Source: Burkholderiales bacterium (GTDB taxonomy: Bacteria; Pseudomonadota; Gammaproteobacteria; Burkholderiales; Casimicrobiaceae). From it: DNA of 33,350 bases. Position 1 is the first letter of the stretch, and each line of letters starts with the position of its first letter. Positions 13,713 through 21,700 of the stretch are shown piece by piece. The notes beneath the pieces were generated by a model that saw only the letters and a program-made list of their open reading frames with translations, ran no database searches and was not told where the DNA came from. The stretch spans positions 1-33,350 of the forward strand of contig JACMNN010000042.1 of NCBI GenBank assembly GCA_014378555.1, read 5' to 3'. The position numbers were made by a program, and so were the translations under genes.

Positions 13713-15641
13713 GTGAAATTACGCGTACTGTCCGTGCTTGTCGCCGTGGCTCTGTTGTTTGCCTCGCTAGCTCAAGCGCAAATTCCGCGCACCATCAGCT
13801 ACCAAGGCTACCTAACCAGCACCAACGGCGCTGCAACAAGTAGCGCCACATTGCCGATGCTATTCAACATTTACAGCGGGCTAACGGGTGGGGCTGCGCT
13901 GCACAGCGAGACCCAAAACGTGACCGTCAGCAACGGCATCTTCAACGTGTTGCTGGGCACCAGCACGGCGTTGATTCTGCCGTTCGACGCGCCGTATTAC
14001 CTAGGAGTTACGGTGGGTACCGATGCTGAAATGGCGCCGCGGCGGCCATTGGCTGCAAGCCCCTATGCCATTCGTGCAGCAACCGCCAGCAGCGCCGACA
14101 CGTTAGCCGCCAGCGCCATCGTGCCCGGCGCTCAGATTGCAGACGCCTCGGTCAGCGCCGCCAAACTCGCCGCTAGCAGCTGCACCGATGGCCAAGTTTT
14201 GCAATACAACGCCAGCAGCACCGCTTGGGTCTGCACCACGCTTGCCGCGTCGTCCGGCGGCACCGTTACCAACATCAACACCGGGCCCGGGCTCGCCGGT
14301 GGGCCCATCACCAGCAGTGGCACGGTCAGCCTGGCCAGCAGCCAGCTGCTGCCCACCACAACCTGCGCCAGCGGCCAAATCGTCAAGTGGAACGGGTCCG
14401 CTTGGTTTTGCGCGGCCGCCGGTTCGCCCGCATTCAACGCTGGGGCCACGCAGGTCAACGCGATCGGCATCATCGGATCACAGGACATTCCCGGCGATTT
14501 CCCCTCGATCGCCGTGGGTGCTGACGGTCTGCCGGTTATTGCCTACATGTACGGAGCGAGCTTAAGGGTAGTCAAATGCGCTAATGCTGCTTGCTCACGC
14601 CCATCTGGCGTTGTCAACACGCTCGTCGACGCGAATGGAGGCTATTACTCTAACTCGGGCTCGTACACCTCGATCACCATCGGCACCGATGGCCTGCCGG
14701 TCATTTCTTATAGCGGTAGCGGCTTGAGAGTTGCCAAATGCGGCGACCCTGCCTGCTCCGCGAACAACGTTGTCACCATCGTCGACGCGACCGTCGGCGT
14801 CGGCCAGTACAGCTCCATTGTCATTGGCGCCGACGGCGGCCCCGTGATTGCGTATTTCGACGCCGCCAACAAAGCGCTAAAGGTGGTCAAGTGTTACTCG
14901 TACTCCAAGGCCTGCGAATTTAGGAGCATTGTCACGGTCGACGCCGGCGCCGACGCAGGTCCAAATTGCAACAGCTACATGTGCACTTTTGCAAGCGTCC
15001 CCAGCGGCGGTCAAACGGGTCAATACACCTCAATTGCCATCGGTTCTGACGGCCTACCCATTATTTCGTATTTTGACGGAGCTAACCTGAGGGTTGCCAA
15101 GTGCGGCAACGTGCTCTGCTCGGCGAGCAACATCATCAGTACAGTCGACAGCTCGTTCGCGGACAACAACAAGGCTTACAGGGGCACGTATAGCTCCATA
15201 AGCATCGGCTCCGATGGCCTACCGATCATTTCGTACTACAACTCCGCCTACACATTTCTATCTACCGTCAAGTGCCTCTCCGCTAATTGCACATGCACCA
15301 CAGCGAATGGCTGCTACTCGTACGGCGGACCACCCAATTTTTCTGCGTCGAATATCGGTCAATATAGTTCCATCGCGATGGGGACCGATGGCTTGCCAAT
15401 TATTGCGTATTACAACGCGACCAACTTGGCGCTGAACATAGCCAGATGCTCGACAGCAGACTGCTCGGGAAGCATTAGCGTCAATGCGGTGGATACCGGA
15501 AATGGCGGCAGAAACACCTCGATCACCATCGGCACCGATGGCCTGCCCATCATTGCGTACGTGACCGGCACCACCGCGCCAATCATACGGGTGGTCAAAT
15601 GCGGTAACGCAGCTTGCACGCCGTATTACCGGCGACGGTGA
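13713..15641 (+). CDS. Exported seven-repeat protein, predicted beta-propeller
   Basis: A 642-aa protein with a GTG start. A signal peptide (MKLRVLSVLVAVALLFASLA, cleavage near AQA at about 23) is followed by an N-terminal domain (about 24-125: ISYQGYLTSTNGA, LFNIYSG, PRRPLAASPYAIRA) also seen in fibre-like surface proteins. A low-complexity linker rich in Ala, Ser and Thr (about 126-250) follows. From residue 263 come seven repeats of about 45-75 residues, each with a TSI-x-IG-x-DGLPIISY core followed by a KC-x4/6-C pair. Seven such units suggest a seven-bladed propeller. The last unit stops after its Cys pair, while residues about 247-262 (VNAIGIIGSQDIPGD) resemble the missing final strand, suggesting ring closure. 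Function is unknown; surface attachment or ligand binding is plausible. Confidence 0.8.
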   Translation: MKLRVLSVLVAVALLFASLAQAQIPRTISYQGYLTSTNGAATSSATLPMLFNIYSGLTGGAALHSETQNVTVSNGIFNVLLGTSTALILPFDAPYYLGVTVGTDAEMAPRRPLAASPYAIRAATASSADTLAASAIVPGAQIADASVSAAKLAASSCTDGQVLQYNASSTAWVCTTLAASSGGTVTNINTGPGLAGGPITSSGTVSLASSQLLPTTTCASGQIVKWNGSAWFCAAAGSPAFNAGATQVNAIGIIGSQDIPGDFPSIAVGADGLPVIAYMYGASLRVVKCANAACSRPSGVVNTLVDANGGYYSNSGSYTSITIGTDGLPVISYSGSGLRVAKCGDPACSANNVVTIVDATVGVGQYSSIVIGADGGPVIAYFDAANKALKVVKCYSYSKACEFRSIVTVDAGADAGPNCNSYMCTFASVPSGGQTGQYTSIAIGSDGLPIISYFDGANLRVAKCGNVLCSASNIISTVDSSFADNNKAYRGTYSSISIGSDGLPIISYYNSAYTFLSTVKCLSANCTCTTANGCYSYGGPPNFSASNIGQYSSIAMGTDGLPIIAYYNATNLALNIARCSTADCSGSISVNAVDTGNGGRNTSITIGTDGLPIIAYVTGTTAPIIRVVKCGNAACTPYYRRR

Positions 15642-15692
15642 GCACGGTCCACGTGACACCTTATTTTGACCGCGTGACACAGGTAAAACAGC

Positions 15693-15850
15693 TAAGGAAA
15701 CGCAGATTTACTGGTCGCTCCGCATCTGTCTCCATTGAGGTGACTGAAGGTCGGGGCCCGTGCGCTACACCGCTCATTGATTTGTAGGGCAGCAAGGATT
15801 CTGGTCTTCGCCGGAAAGACGAAGATAGAGAGTAAGTCCGTGTTTCCTTA
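15693..15850 (-). mobile_element. MITE-like element M, copy A
   Basis: A 158-bp non-coding element bounded by imperfect terminal inverted repeats: left TAAGGAAACGCAGATTTA, right AAGTCCGTGTTTCCTTA. The interior resembles copies B and C (GGGGCCCGTGC, a TTGATTTGTAGGG block, GGATTCTGG). Its right end supplies the TAA stop of the leftward reductase gene. It lies between that gene and the rightward propeller gene. No transposase is present, so mobilisation would need one in trans. Orientation here is taken as opposite to copy B. Confidence 0.85.
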
Positions 15851-16798
15851 ATCGCTGTCGCTATTTTCGCGCACCCGCTTCGCATCCGCCTTTCCGGCGT
15901 CGAATGCCGCGCGTCGTCGGGTAATTTCTTCCGGCGTCAGCCGCGCCGCATTGCTGTAGTCAAGCTGCCAGCCGTGGTGGCCGTTCCAAGAGAGCGGAGA
16001 TTGAACGGTGGTGCGCGGTGCGGTGGTCTCTTCAAGCAGCCGCAACGCGAGTTCAAGTGTGAACGCCTGCGACGCGGTGTCGTTTGGACGGCCTGCGGCA
16101 TTGCCCAGCGGAAAATTCGAAAACAGCAAACGCGGCACCCCAACGTGTTCAACGATGTCCTTTGCGCAGCCCATGATCACGGTCGCGATGCCGTTTTCTT
16201 CCAACGTGCGCGCGGTGAGGCTTACCGTCTGATGACACACCGGGCAATTGGCCACCAGGATCGCGGCATCAACCTGGTCCGCCTTGCAGCGAGCGACAAT
16301 TTCCGGGCAATCGAGGTCAAGGGTGACGCGCTGACTGCGGTTGGTCGGCGCGCCATGAAATCGCGCCGCCACCGAGCCGATGCGGCCGTTTGCAGCGCTA
16401 TGGCGCAGCGCGGGCAGCGGGAAGTAGCTGCCAGAGTCTTCGGCGCTGGTGTGGTCGCGGTCGATGGCGACGTGCGAGATGCGCAGGTCATGATCGACTG
16501 CGCTGTCGCCGGAATAGACGCTGTAGAACTTGGCGCTGGCGTTGTAGGGTGCCCTCGGCCCCTGATCGCCCTTCTCGGCTTGATACGGGGCAGCGGTAGT
16601 GATGAGCGCAATGCGGCACTCGGCGAGCGGTTTGTCGAGCACCTGAAACGGCACGTCGGCATAGTGCGCCCACTCGTAGGGCGCTCCGTAGCCGAGCGCC
16701 AAGTAATACGCGCTGATACGCTGCCGATACTCGATCGTTGCATCGTCGGTTGCATCGTCCATTGCCGTTGCCATCCCCACCGCAATCTCGCTGCTCAT
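15848..16798 (-). CDS. GrdB-like reductase subunit (glycine/sarcosine/betaine/proline reductase family), Cys form
   Basis: A 316-aa protein similar to the selenoprotein B / PrdB family of amino-acid reductases. The ATG at 16798 has AGGGG upstream. Seen: ALGYGAPYEWAHYADVPF near 34-51, LITTAAPY near 65-72, DLRISHVAIDR near 104-114, and the redox motif C185-P-V-C188, where GrdB proteins have Sec or Cys in a U/C-x2-C motif. A segment EENGIATVIMGCAKDIVEHVGVPRLLFSNFPLGN follows. Clostridial reductases release acetyl phosphate and need partner subunits; none is seen here, so the reaction in this organism is unknown. It lies 10 bp downstream of the TRAP permease gene, so it probably acts on the imported compound. 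Its stop codon comes from the adjacent MITE-like element. Confidence 0.82.
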   Translation of the reverse strand: MSSEIAVGMATAMDDATDDATIEYRQRISAYYLALGYGAPYEWAHYADVPFQVLDKPLAECRIALITTAAPYQAEKGDQGPRAPYNASAKFYSVYSGDSAVDHDLRISHVAIDRDHTSAEDSGSYFPLPALRHSAANGRIGSVAARFHGAPTNRSQRVTLDLDCPEIVARCKADQVDAAILVANCPVCHQTVSLTARTLEENGIATVIMGCAKDIVEHVGVPRLLFSNFPLGNAAGRPNDTASQAFTLELALRLLEETTAPRTTVQSPLSWNGHHGWQLDYSNAARLTPEEITRRRAAFDAGKADAKRVRENSDSD

Positions 16799-16808
16799 GA
16801 TGGCGCCC

Positions 16809-18848
16809 CTAGGGGACAGTGACCAATCCCGCGCGGCGACGCAACACCTGCATCGCCATGACGATTGCCGCCAGACCGAAGCCGACCACATCCGCCGTCA
16901 GCGACGGATAGACCAGCGCGAAGCCAGCCACCAGCAGCATGACCCGCTCAATCAGTGTGGTGCGGATTAACGCCCAGCCTTGGAACCCGCCCGCGAGTGC
17001 GGCGATGCCGACTGCGGCGGTCAACGTGACCTCGGCGATGGACCACCAGTTGGCAGCCGCCAGTGCTTTGGTCGAGCCCATCAACAACAGACCCTGGCCA
17101 CTGGGGTCAAGCACAAACATGAACGGCACCAGAAACGCTGGCACCGTGTACTTCCAACATTGCAAGGTGGTCTTGTATGGGTCACCGCCGGTAATCGCGG
17201 CAGCAGCAAACGGTGACAACGCCGTGGGGGGCGAGACCTCCGACAGCACGGCGTAATAAAAGATGAACATGTGCGCGGCAAAGTCGGGCACCCCAAGCTT
17301 GATCAATGCCGGTGCGGCGATAACCGCGCAGATGATGTAGGACGCGGTCACCGGCACCGCGAGGCCAACAATCCACACCACCAAGGACGTGAACACGGCG
17401 GTGAGCAACAGCGAGCCGCCCGCGTAGTCAATCACGATCGAGCTGAACTTAAGGCCCAAGCCGGTCAGTGTGACCACACCGACGATGATGCCAGCGCCAG
17501 CGCAGGTGGCCGCGACATTGAGTACGCTCACCGAGCCGCCCTCAAGCGCTTTGATTAACGGCGAAGCAAAAAAGCCCGCCATACGTCGCGTGGCACCGGT
17601 GAACACGTCATACGAAATCAGTGCCGTATCGCGACGCAGAAAGCTGGTGAAAAACGAAACCACCGTTGCCCAAAACACGGAGAGCACGGGCGAAAAGCCC
17701 CACATCATGAAGAAGATGATGGACACCAGCGACAGGAAGTGAAACCAGTATTTGCGGGTGAGGTTCCACACCGAGTCGGCCTTGTCGATCACGGTTTTTC
17801 CCATCGCGTATTTACGCGCGTCGATCTCGACCATCAGGAACAGCGCAAGGTAGAACAGCAGCGTCGGGATGCACGCCATCAGCAACACATCAAGATACGA
17901 AATTTTGAGAAATTCTGCGATCAGAAATGCGGCCGCGCCGAGCACCGGCGGCGAAATGATCGCCCCCAAACCACCTGCGGCAAGCAGGCCGCCCGCCGCG
18001 TTCTTTTCATAGCCGGCCTTGGCCAGCATCGGATAAGCCACCGCGCCGAGCGTGACGGTGGTCGCCACACCTGAGCCGGACGGTCCGCCGAGCAGAAACG
18101 ATGCGAGCACCACAGTGCGCCCGGCCCCGGTGGCTTTGCCGCCCATCGCGGCAAACGAAAAGTCAATATAGAACTTGCCCGCGCCCGAGTACTGCAAAAA
18201 CGCACCAAAAATGGTGAACAGAATAATCAACGACGACGACACATCCACCGCGACGCCAAAAATTCCCTCCAGCGTCATGTACAGCACACCGATCAGGCGG
18301 CCGATTTCGTAGCCCTTGTGCGTCCATGGCGCAGGCAGATACGGGCCGGTTAGCGCATACACAATGAACGCCGAGGTGACAATGGGCATCACCCAGCCGG
18401 TGGTGCGGCGCATTGCCTCTAGCACCAGTAACAGCAGCGAAACACCGAACACAATGTCCCAACCGTTCGGGGATGTGTTGCGATCGGTAAAGTCGTCGCC
18501 ACCCAGAATCAGGTAGACCACGACGGCGATGGCCAGCAGCGCGGCGAACCAGTCCCACCACATGATGCGATGGCGAAACTTGGCGGCCACCGGGAACATC
18601 AAAAAGGTCAAAAACAACACGAAGGCGACGTGTACCGGCCGCAGCGTTTGCGTCGGCACGATGGCATATGCGGTGTAGAGATGAAACAGCGACATCACCA
18701 CGGCGACGGTGGTCAGAAACGCGCCTAACCAGCCCTTAATGTGATTGGCCGCGCCTTCCTCTTCCTCAATAAATAGCTCTGCTTTGCGCAGCGCCTCATC
18801 GCTGACAACCGCCGTTGCGGCCGCCCCGTTTCCGATAGCTTCACTCAT
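16809..18848 (-). CDS. TRAP transporter permease, fused small and large subunits (4TM/12TM)
   Basis: A 679-aa integral inner-membrane protein in which the DctQ-like small subunit and DctM-like large subunit are fused, the form that partners TAXI binding proteins. Seen: an acidic N-terminal tail (AELFIEEEEGAANH), several hydrophobic segments before residue about 200, GAFLQYSGAGKFYIDFSFAAMGGKATGAGRTVVLASFLLGGPSGSGVATTVTLGAVAYPML near 214-274, GGLGAIISPPVLGAAAFLIAEF near 291-312, and SEVSPPTALSPFAAAAITGGDP near 537-558, all signatures of the large subunit. It imports an organic solute driven by an ion gradient after delivery by the TAXI protein encoded upstream. A 117-bp gap separates it from that gene; the reductase gene follows 10 bp downstream. 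Confidence 0.94.
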   Translation of the reverse strand: MSEAIGNGAAATAVVSDEALRKAELFIEEEEGAANHIKGWLGAFLTTVAVVMSLFHLYTAYAIVPTQTLRPVHVAFVLFLTFLMFPVAAKFRHRIMWWDWFAALLAIAVVVYLILGGDDFTDRNTSPNGWDIVFGVSLLLLVLEAMRRTTGWVMPIVTSAFIVYALTGPYLPAPWTHKGYEIGRLIGVLYMTLEGIFGVAVDVSSSLIILFTIFGAFLQYSGAGKFYIDFSFAAMGGKATGAGRTVVLASFLLGGPSGSGVATTVTLGAVAYPMLAKAGYEKNAAGGLLAAGGLGAIISPPVLGAAAFLIAEFLKISYLDVLLMACIPTLLFYLALFLMVEIDARKYAMGKTVIDKADSVWNLTRKYWFHFLSLVSIIFFMMWGFSPVLSVFWATVVSFFTSFLRRDTALISYDVFTGATRRMAGFFASPLIKALEGGSVSVLNVAATCAGAGIIVGVVTLTGLGLKFSSIVIDYAGGSLLLTAVFTSLVVWIVGLAVPVTASYIICAVIAAPALIKLGVPDFAAHMFIFYYAVLSEVSPPTALSPFAAAAITGGDPYKTTLQCWKYTVPAFLVPFMFVLDPSGQGLLLMGSTKALAAANWWSIAEVTLTAAVGIAALAGGFQGWALIRTTLIERVMLLVAGFALVYPSLTADVVGFGLAAIVMAMQVLRRRAGLVTVP

Positions 18849-18965
18849 GACGCCCGCGCTTTCCCGATTCAGTGCATTCTCTGCCTATGCGGCTGTCGCG
18901 CATCAAAAAATGGTCAGCAAACGGCTGGCCGCGAAATGCACGGCAGCCGTCAGCGTCCCCCTAGG

Positions 18966-19922
18966 TCAGTTGACCTTGACGCCCTTTTCGGCGAAATATT
19001 TGACAGCACCGGGATGATAAGGAATCGGCGAGGCGGTACTCTTCTGAGTCTCAAATTTGAAGTTTTCGGCTTCCTTGTGCACCGCAATCAGATCAGCGCG
19101 CTTGTCAAAAATCGTCTTGACAATGTTGTAGGCGGTGATCTCGTCCATGCTTTGATGGGTGACCAGAATATTCATCACCGTGGCCTGTTTGTTGTCGCTG
19201 TCCATGCCGCGATACATCGCCTTCGGGATGACGTCCTCAAGGTACAAGTTGCCGTACTTTTTGTTCATCGCGGCGACGAGATTGGAATGGTCGACCAGCT
19301 TCACCTTGGTGTTCGGGGTGTTGGCCAGATCAGTGACTGACGCGGTCGGTAAGCCGCCCACCCAAAAGAAGGCATCGATCTTGCCGTCTTTGACGGCATT
19401 GACCGACTCGGCCACCCCTAGTCGCTCGCGCTTCAGGTCGCGATCTTTATCGAGACCGGCGGCTTCGATCAATCGAAACGCCATAACTTCCGTGGCGCTG
19501 CCCGGTGAGCCGGTCGAAACGCGCTTGCCCTTAAGCTCAGCGATCGTGTTGATACCGCGTCCCTCAACTGTGACCACGTGCATGCGGTTTGGGTACAACA
19601 CCATCAAGGTGCGCAGCGGAACGGGGTTGCCCTTGAATTTGTCTTCGCCCTTGAGCGCGTCAAGGCTCGCGTCTGCCATTGAGAAACCGATGTAGGATTT
19701 GCCGCTGCCGACCAATTTAAGGTTGTCGACCGAACCGCCGGTGACCTCAGCGGTGGCCTGCATGCCCGGCACAAATTTGGACAAAGCCGCAGCCATGCCG
19801 CCACCGAGCGGGTAATACACCCCACCCGTGCCACCGGTGGCGATCGAAATATTCTGCGCACCCGAACCTGCCGCGAAAAGGGCAGTAACAGAACACGCCA
19901 GCGTTGCAATGACTCGTCGCAT
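18966..19922 (-). CDS. TAXI family TRAP transporter solute-binding protein
   Basis: A 318-aa periplasmic binding protein. The ATG at 19922 follows a strong ribosome-binding site (AAGGAGG) and starts a signal peptide (MRRVIATLACSVTALFAAGS, cleavage near GAQ at about residue 22); earlier in-frame ATGs lack both. Seen: the TAXI hallmark ISIATGGTGGVYYPLGGGMAAAL near 24-46, ATAEVTGGSVDNLKL, VLYPNRMHVV, TIAELKGKRVSTGSPGSATEVMA near 142-164, and DGKIDAFFWVGGLPTASV. TAXI proteins bind small organic anions such as C4-dicarboxylates or glutamate; the ligand here is not predictable. It is the first gene of the leftward TAXI-TRAP-reductase operon. Confidence 0.95.
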   Translation of the reverse strand: MRRVIATLACSVTALFAAGSGAQNISIATGGTGGVYYPLGGGMAAALSKFVPGMQATAEVTGGSVDNLKLVGSGKSYIGFSMADASLDALKGEDKFKGNPVPLRTLMVLYPNRMHVVTVEGRGINTIAELKGKRVSTGSPGSATEVMAFRLIEAAGLDKDRDLKRERLGVAESVNAVKDGKIDAFFWVGGLPTASVTDLANTPNTKVKLVDHSNLVAAMNKKYGNLYLEDVIPKAMYRGMDSDNKQATVMNILVTHQSMDEITAYNIVKTIFDKRADLIAVHKEAENFKFETQKSTASPIPYHPGAVKYFAEKGVKVN

Positions 19923-20096
19923 AAATCCTCCTTGAATGGGGCGGTGCGCCTGAGCCAAGCGTCGGACCGGATCACCGCTGGCCAATTTTAACGGTGCGAA
20001 AAGCGTCAACCATGCAAGGTTTTCGCTATAAGACGACGAAATATCGGGACGCGGCGACGTGACTGCAACAGCCGGCGTGCTGTTCGCGCAAACGAC

Positions 20097-20852
20097 TCAG
20101 TCCGCGTCCACCAACTTTTCAATGGCCTTGCTGTCCACCGGCGTGCCGCCGAGGGATGCGCAGTCGACGCCCTGCTTCGCCAGGGCAGCGCAAATGGCGT
20201 TCAATCGTGCGTCTTGCGCTGCGCTGTGATCGAGCAATTTGTGAATCGCCTGCACCAGCGGATCGTCGAGATCCGCCGAAATGCCGTAAGCAGAAAAGCC
20301 AATTTTCTTCGCAGTGGATTCGCGGTTCTCTTTGGTCTCTGCGGTGATGATTCGCGCCGGAATACCCACGGCGGTGGCGCCCGCTGGCACCGCTTTGAGC
20401 ACCACCGAATTCGACCCGACCGTCGCGCCCTCACCCACCGTAAAGCTGCCAAGCACTTTCGCACCCGCGCTGACGGTGACACCACGGGCCAAGGTTGGAT
20501 GCCGCTTGGCGCCGCGCTCCAACGAGGTGCCACCCAGCGTGACGCCTTGATAAATGGTGCAGTCGTCATGCACCTCGGCGGTCTCGCCAATCACGATGCC
20601 CATGCCGTGATCGATGAACACGCGGCGACCGATGAACGCGGCCGGATGAATTTCGATACCGGTCAAAAAACGCGAACAGTGCGACACCCAACGACCCAAC
20701 GTTGTGAAACCCGCGTGCCACAGCGCGTTGGCGATACGATGAAAGCGAATGGCGTGAAAGCCCGGGTACGACAGCCAAACGTTAAGCGCCGACGTTGCCG
20801 CCGGGTCTTTGCTGCGAATCGCGGCAATATCCTCTCGGATGAGATCAAACAT
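20097..20852 (-). CDS. cysE: Serine O-acetyltransferase
   Basis: Cytosolic enzyme of cysteine synthesis that acetylates L-serine with acetyl-CoA to give O-acetylserine for CysK/CysM. The 251-aa protein begins MFDLIREDIAAIRSKDPAA, followed by an N-terminal helical region and a left-handed beta-helix of hexapeptide repeats (about 65-170). The active-site block FIDHGMGIVIGETAEVHDDCTIYQGVTLGGT lies near 79-109, then KRHPTLARGVTVSAGAKVLG and GSNSVVLKAVPAGATAVGIPARI. The C-terminal extension (about 180-251) is longer than in short EpsC-type enzymes and similar to other betaproteobacterial CysE proteins. No strong ribosome-binding site is seen. It stands alone on the minus strand, with repeat-rich DNA upstream and the TAXI operon, on the same strand, downstream. 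Confidence 0.95.
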   Translation of the reverse strand: MFDLIREDIAAIRSKDPAATSALNVWLSYPGFHAIRFHRIANALWHAGFTTLGRWVSHCSRFLTGIEIHPAAFIGRRVFIDHGMGIVIGETAEVHDDCTIYQGVTLGGTSLERGAKRHPTLARGVTVSAGAKVLGSFTVGEGATVGSNSVVLKAVPAGATAVGIPARIITAETKENRESTAKKIGFSAYGISADLDDPLVQAIHKLLDHSAAQDARLNAICAALAKQGVDCASLGGTPVDSKAIEKLVDAD

Positions 20853-20924
20853 GGAGGTGCATGAAAATTTTGTGACTCGTATCTTATGACACTCAAAAGC
20901 GCCGCACGCTGAACGGCGTCGAGT

Positions 20925-20984
20925 TAGGAAAACGCTGATTTATTCACTATTTTCGTCTTTCCGCCCCGGCCTTCACCGGAGTGA
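20925..20984 (+). mobile_element. MITE-like element M, truncated copy D
   Basis: Only one end is present: TAGGAAAACGCTGATTTATTC followed by TCTTTCCGCCCCGGCCTTCACCGG, matching the corresponding end of copies B and C. After GAGTGAC the sequence switches directly to the CGTTCGCCCTG R-repeat family, so the element was cut by recombination with, or insertion of, an R repeat. Confidence 0.75.
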
Positions 20985-20985
20985 C

Positions 20986-21530
20986 CGTTCGCCCTGGCGC
21001 AGCGAAGGGTTCGACCTGAACACCCAAAACCGTTCGCCCTGAGCGCAGCGGAGGGTCCGACCTGAATCAGACCCTTCGCTGCGCTCAGGGCGAACGGAGG
21101 TGGAGCGCATGCCCAGCGGCAATCCGACATCGCAGGATGCGGGTGAAATGGATAACGTTGGTGGCGAGCATTTCGGCGCTTGTTGAGACTTATAAGTCAC
21201 GACACCCAAAACCGTTCGCCCTGAGCGCAGCGAAGGGTCCGATCTGAATCAAACCCTTCGCTGCGCTCAGGGCGAACGGATTTGATGCAGGCCAGCGCAT
21301 CTAGCGTTGACAGCGTTCCCAGCGGCAATCCGACATCGCAGGATGCGGGTGAAATGGATGGCGTTGGTGGCGAGCATTTCGGCGCTTGTTGAGACTTTAC
21401 AAGGCAAGACACCCGAAACCGTCGGGCACCTATTGAAACTTTATAAATCATGACACCCGAAACCGTTCGCCCTGAGCGCAGCGAAGGGTCCGACCTGAAT
21501 CAAACCCTTCGCTGCGCTCAGGGCAAACGG
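20986..21530. repeat. R-repeat cluster: half copy plus three palindromes and a duplicated 80-bp block
   Basis: A half copy lies at about 20986-21030, then full palindromes at 21031-21096, 21213-21278 and 21464-21530. Each starts CGTTCGCCCTGAGCGCAGCG and ends with the inverted sequence, with a GACCTGAATCA centre. A non-palindromic block (CCCAGCGGCAATCCGACATC and on to GCGCTTGTTGAGACTT) is present twice, at about 21112-21191 and 21318-21398. Each full copy is preceded by a GACACCC(A/G)AAAC tag. The stretch holds no gene. Confidence 0.88.
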
Positions 21531-21637
21531 AGGTTGCAGCGCAAAAGTAAGGTCGGCACCCTACAAAGACCCTCTGTAGACCTCATTGATCTGCGAGCTT
21601 GGCCGCGCAGCAACGTGGCAAAATTTCGCCAACCGCT

Positions 21638-21657
21638 TGTGTGCTGGACGGCACACA
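21638..21657 (+). promoter_or_regulatory. Hairpin in the leader of the first Bug gene
   Basis: TGTGTGC-TGGACG-GCACACA, a perfect 7-bp stem, lies 44 bp before the Bug protein ATG and upstream of its AGGAGG ribosome-binding site. It may be an operator or a transcript hairpin. The rest of 21531-21700 shows no further structure except a near-palindrome GGCAAAATTTCGCC around 21617-21630. Confidence 0.35.
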
Positions 21658-21700
21658 ACACCAGCAAACATACTCAGTAATCTGCACTTAGGAGGCTTCC

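Noticed and set aside
15974-16822. Long plus-strand open frame of 282 codons
   Set aside because: It is antisense to the GrdB-like reductase gene, is Arg- and Ala-rich with no family resemblance, and has no ribosome-binding site.
20214-20864. Plus-strand open frame of 216 codons
   Set aside because: It is antisense to cysE and carries no recognisable motif.
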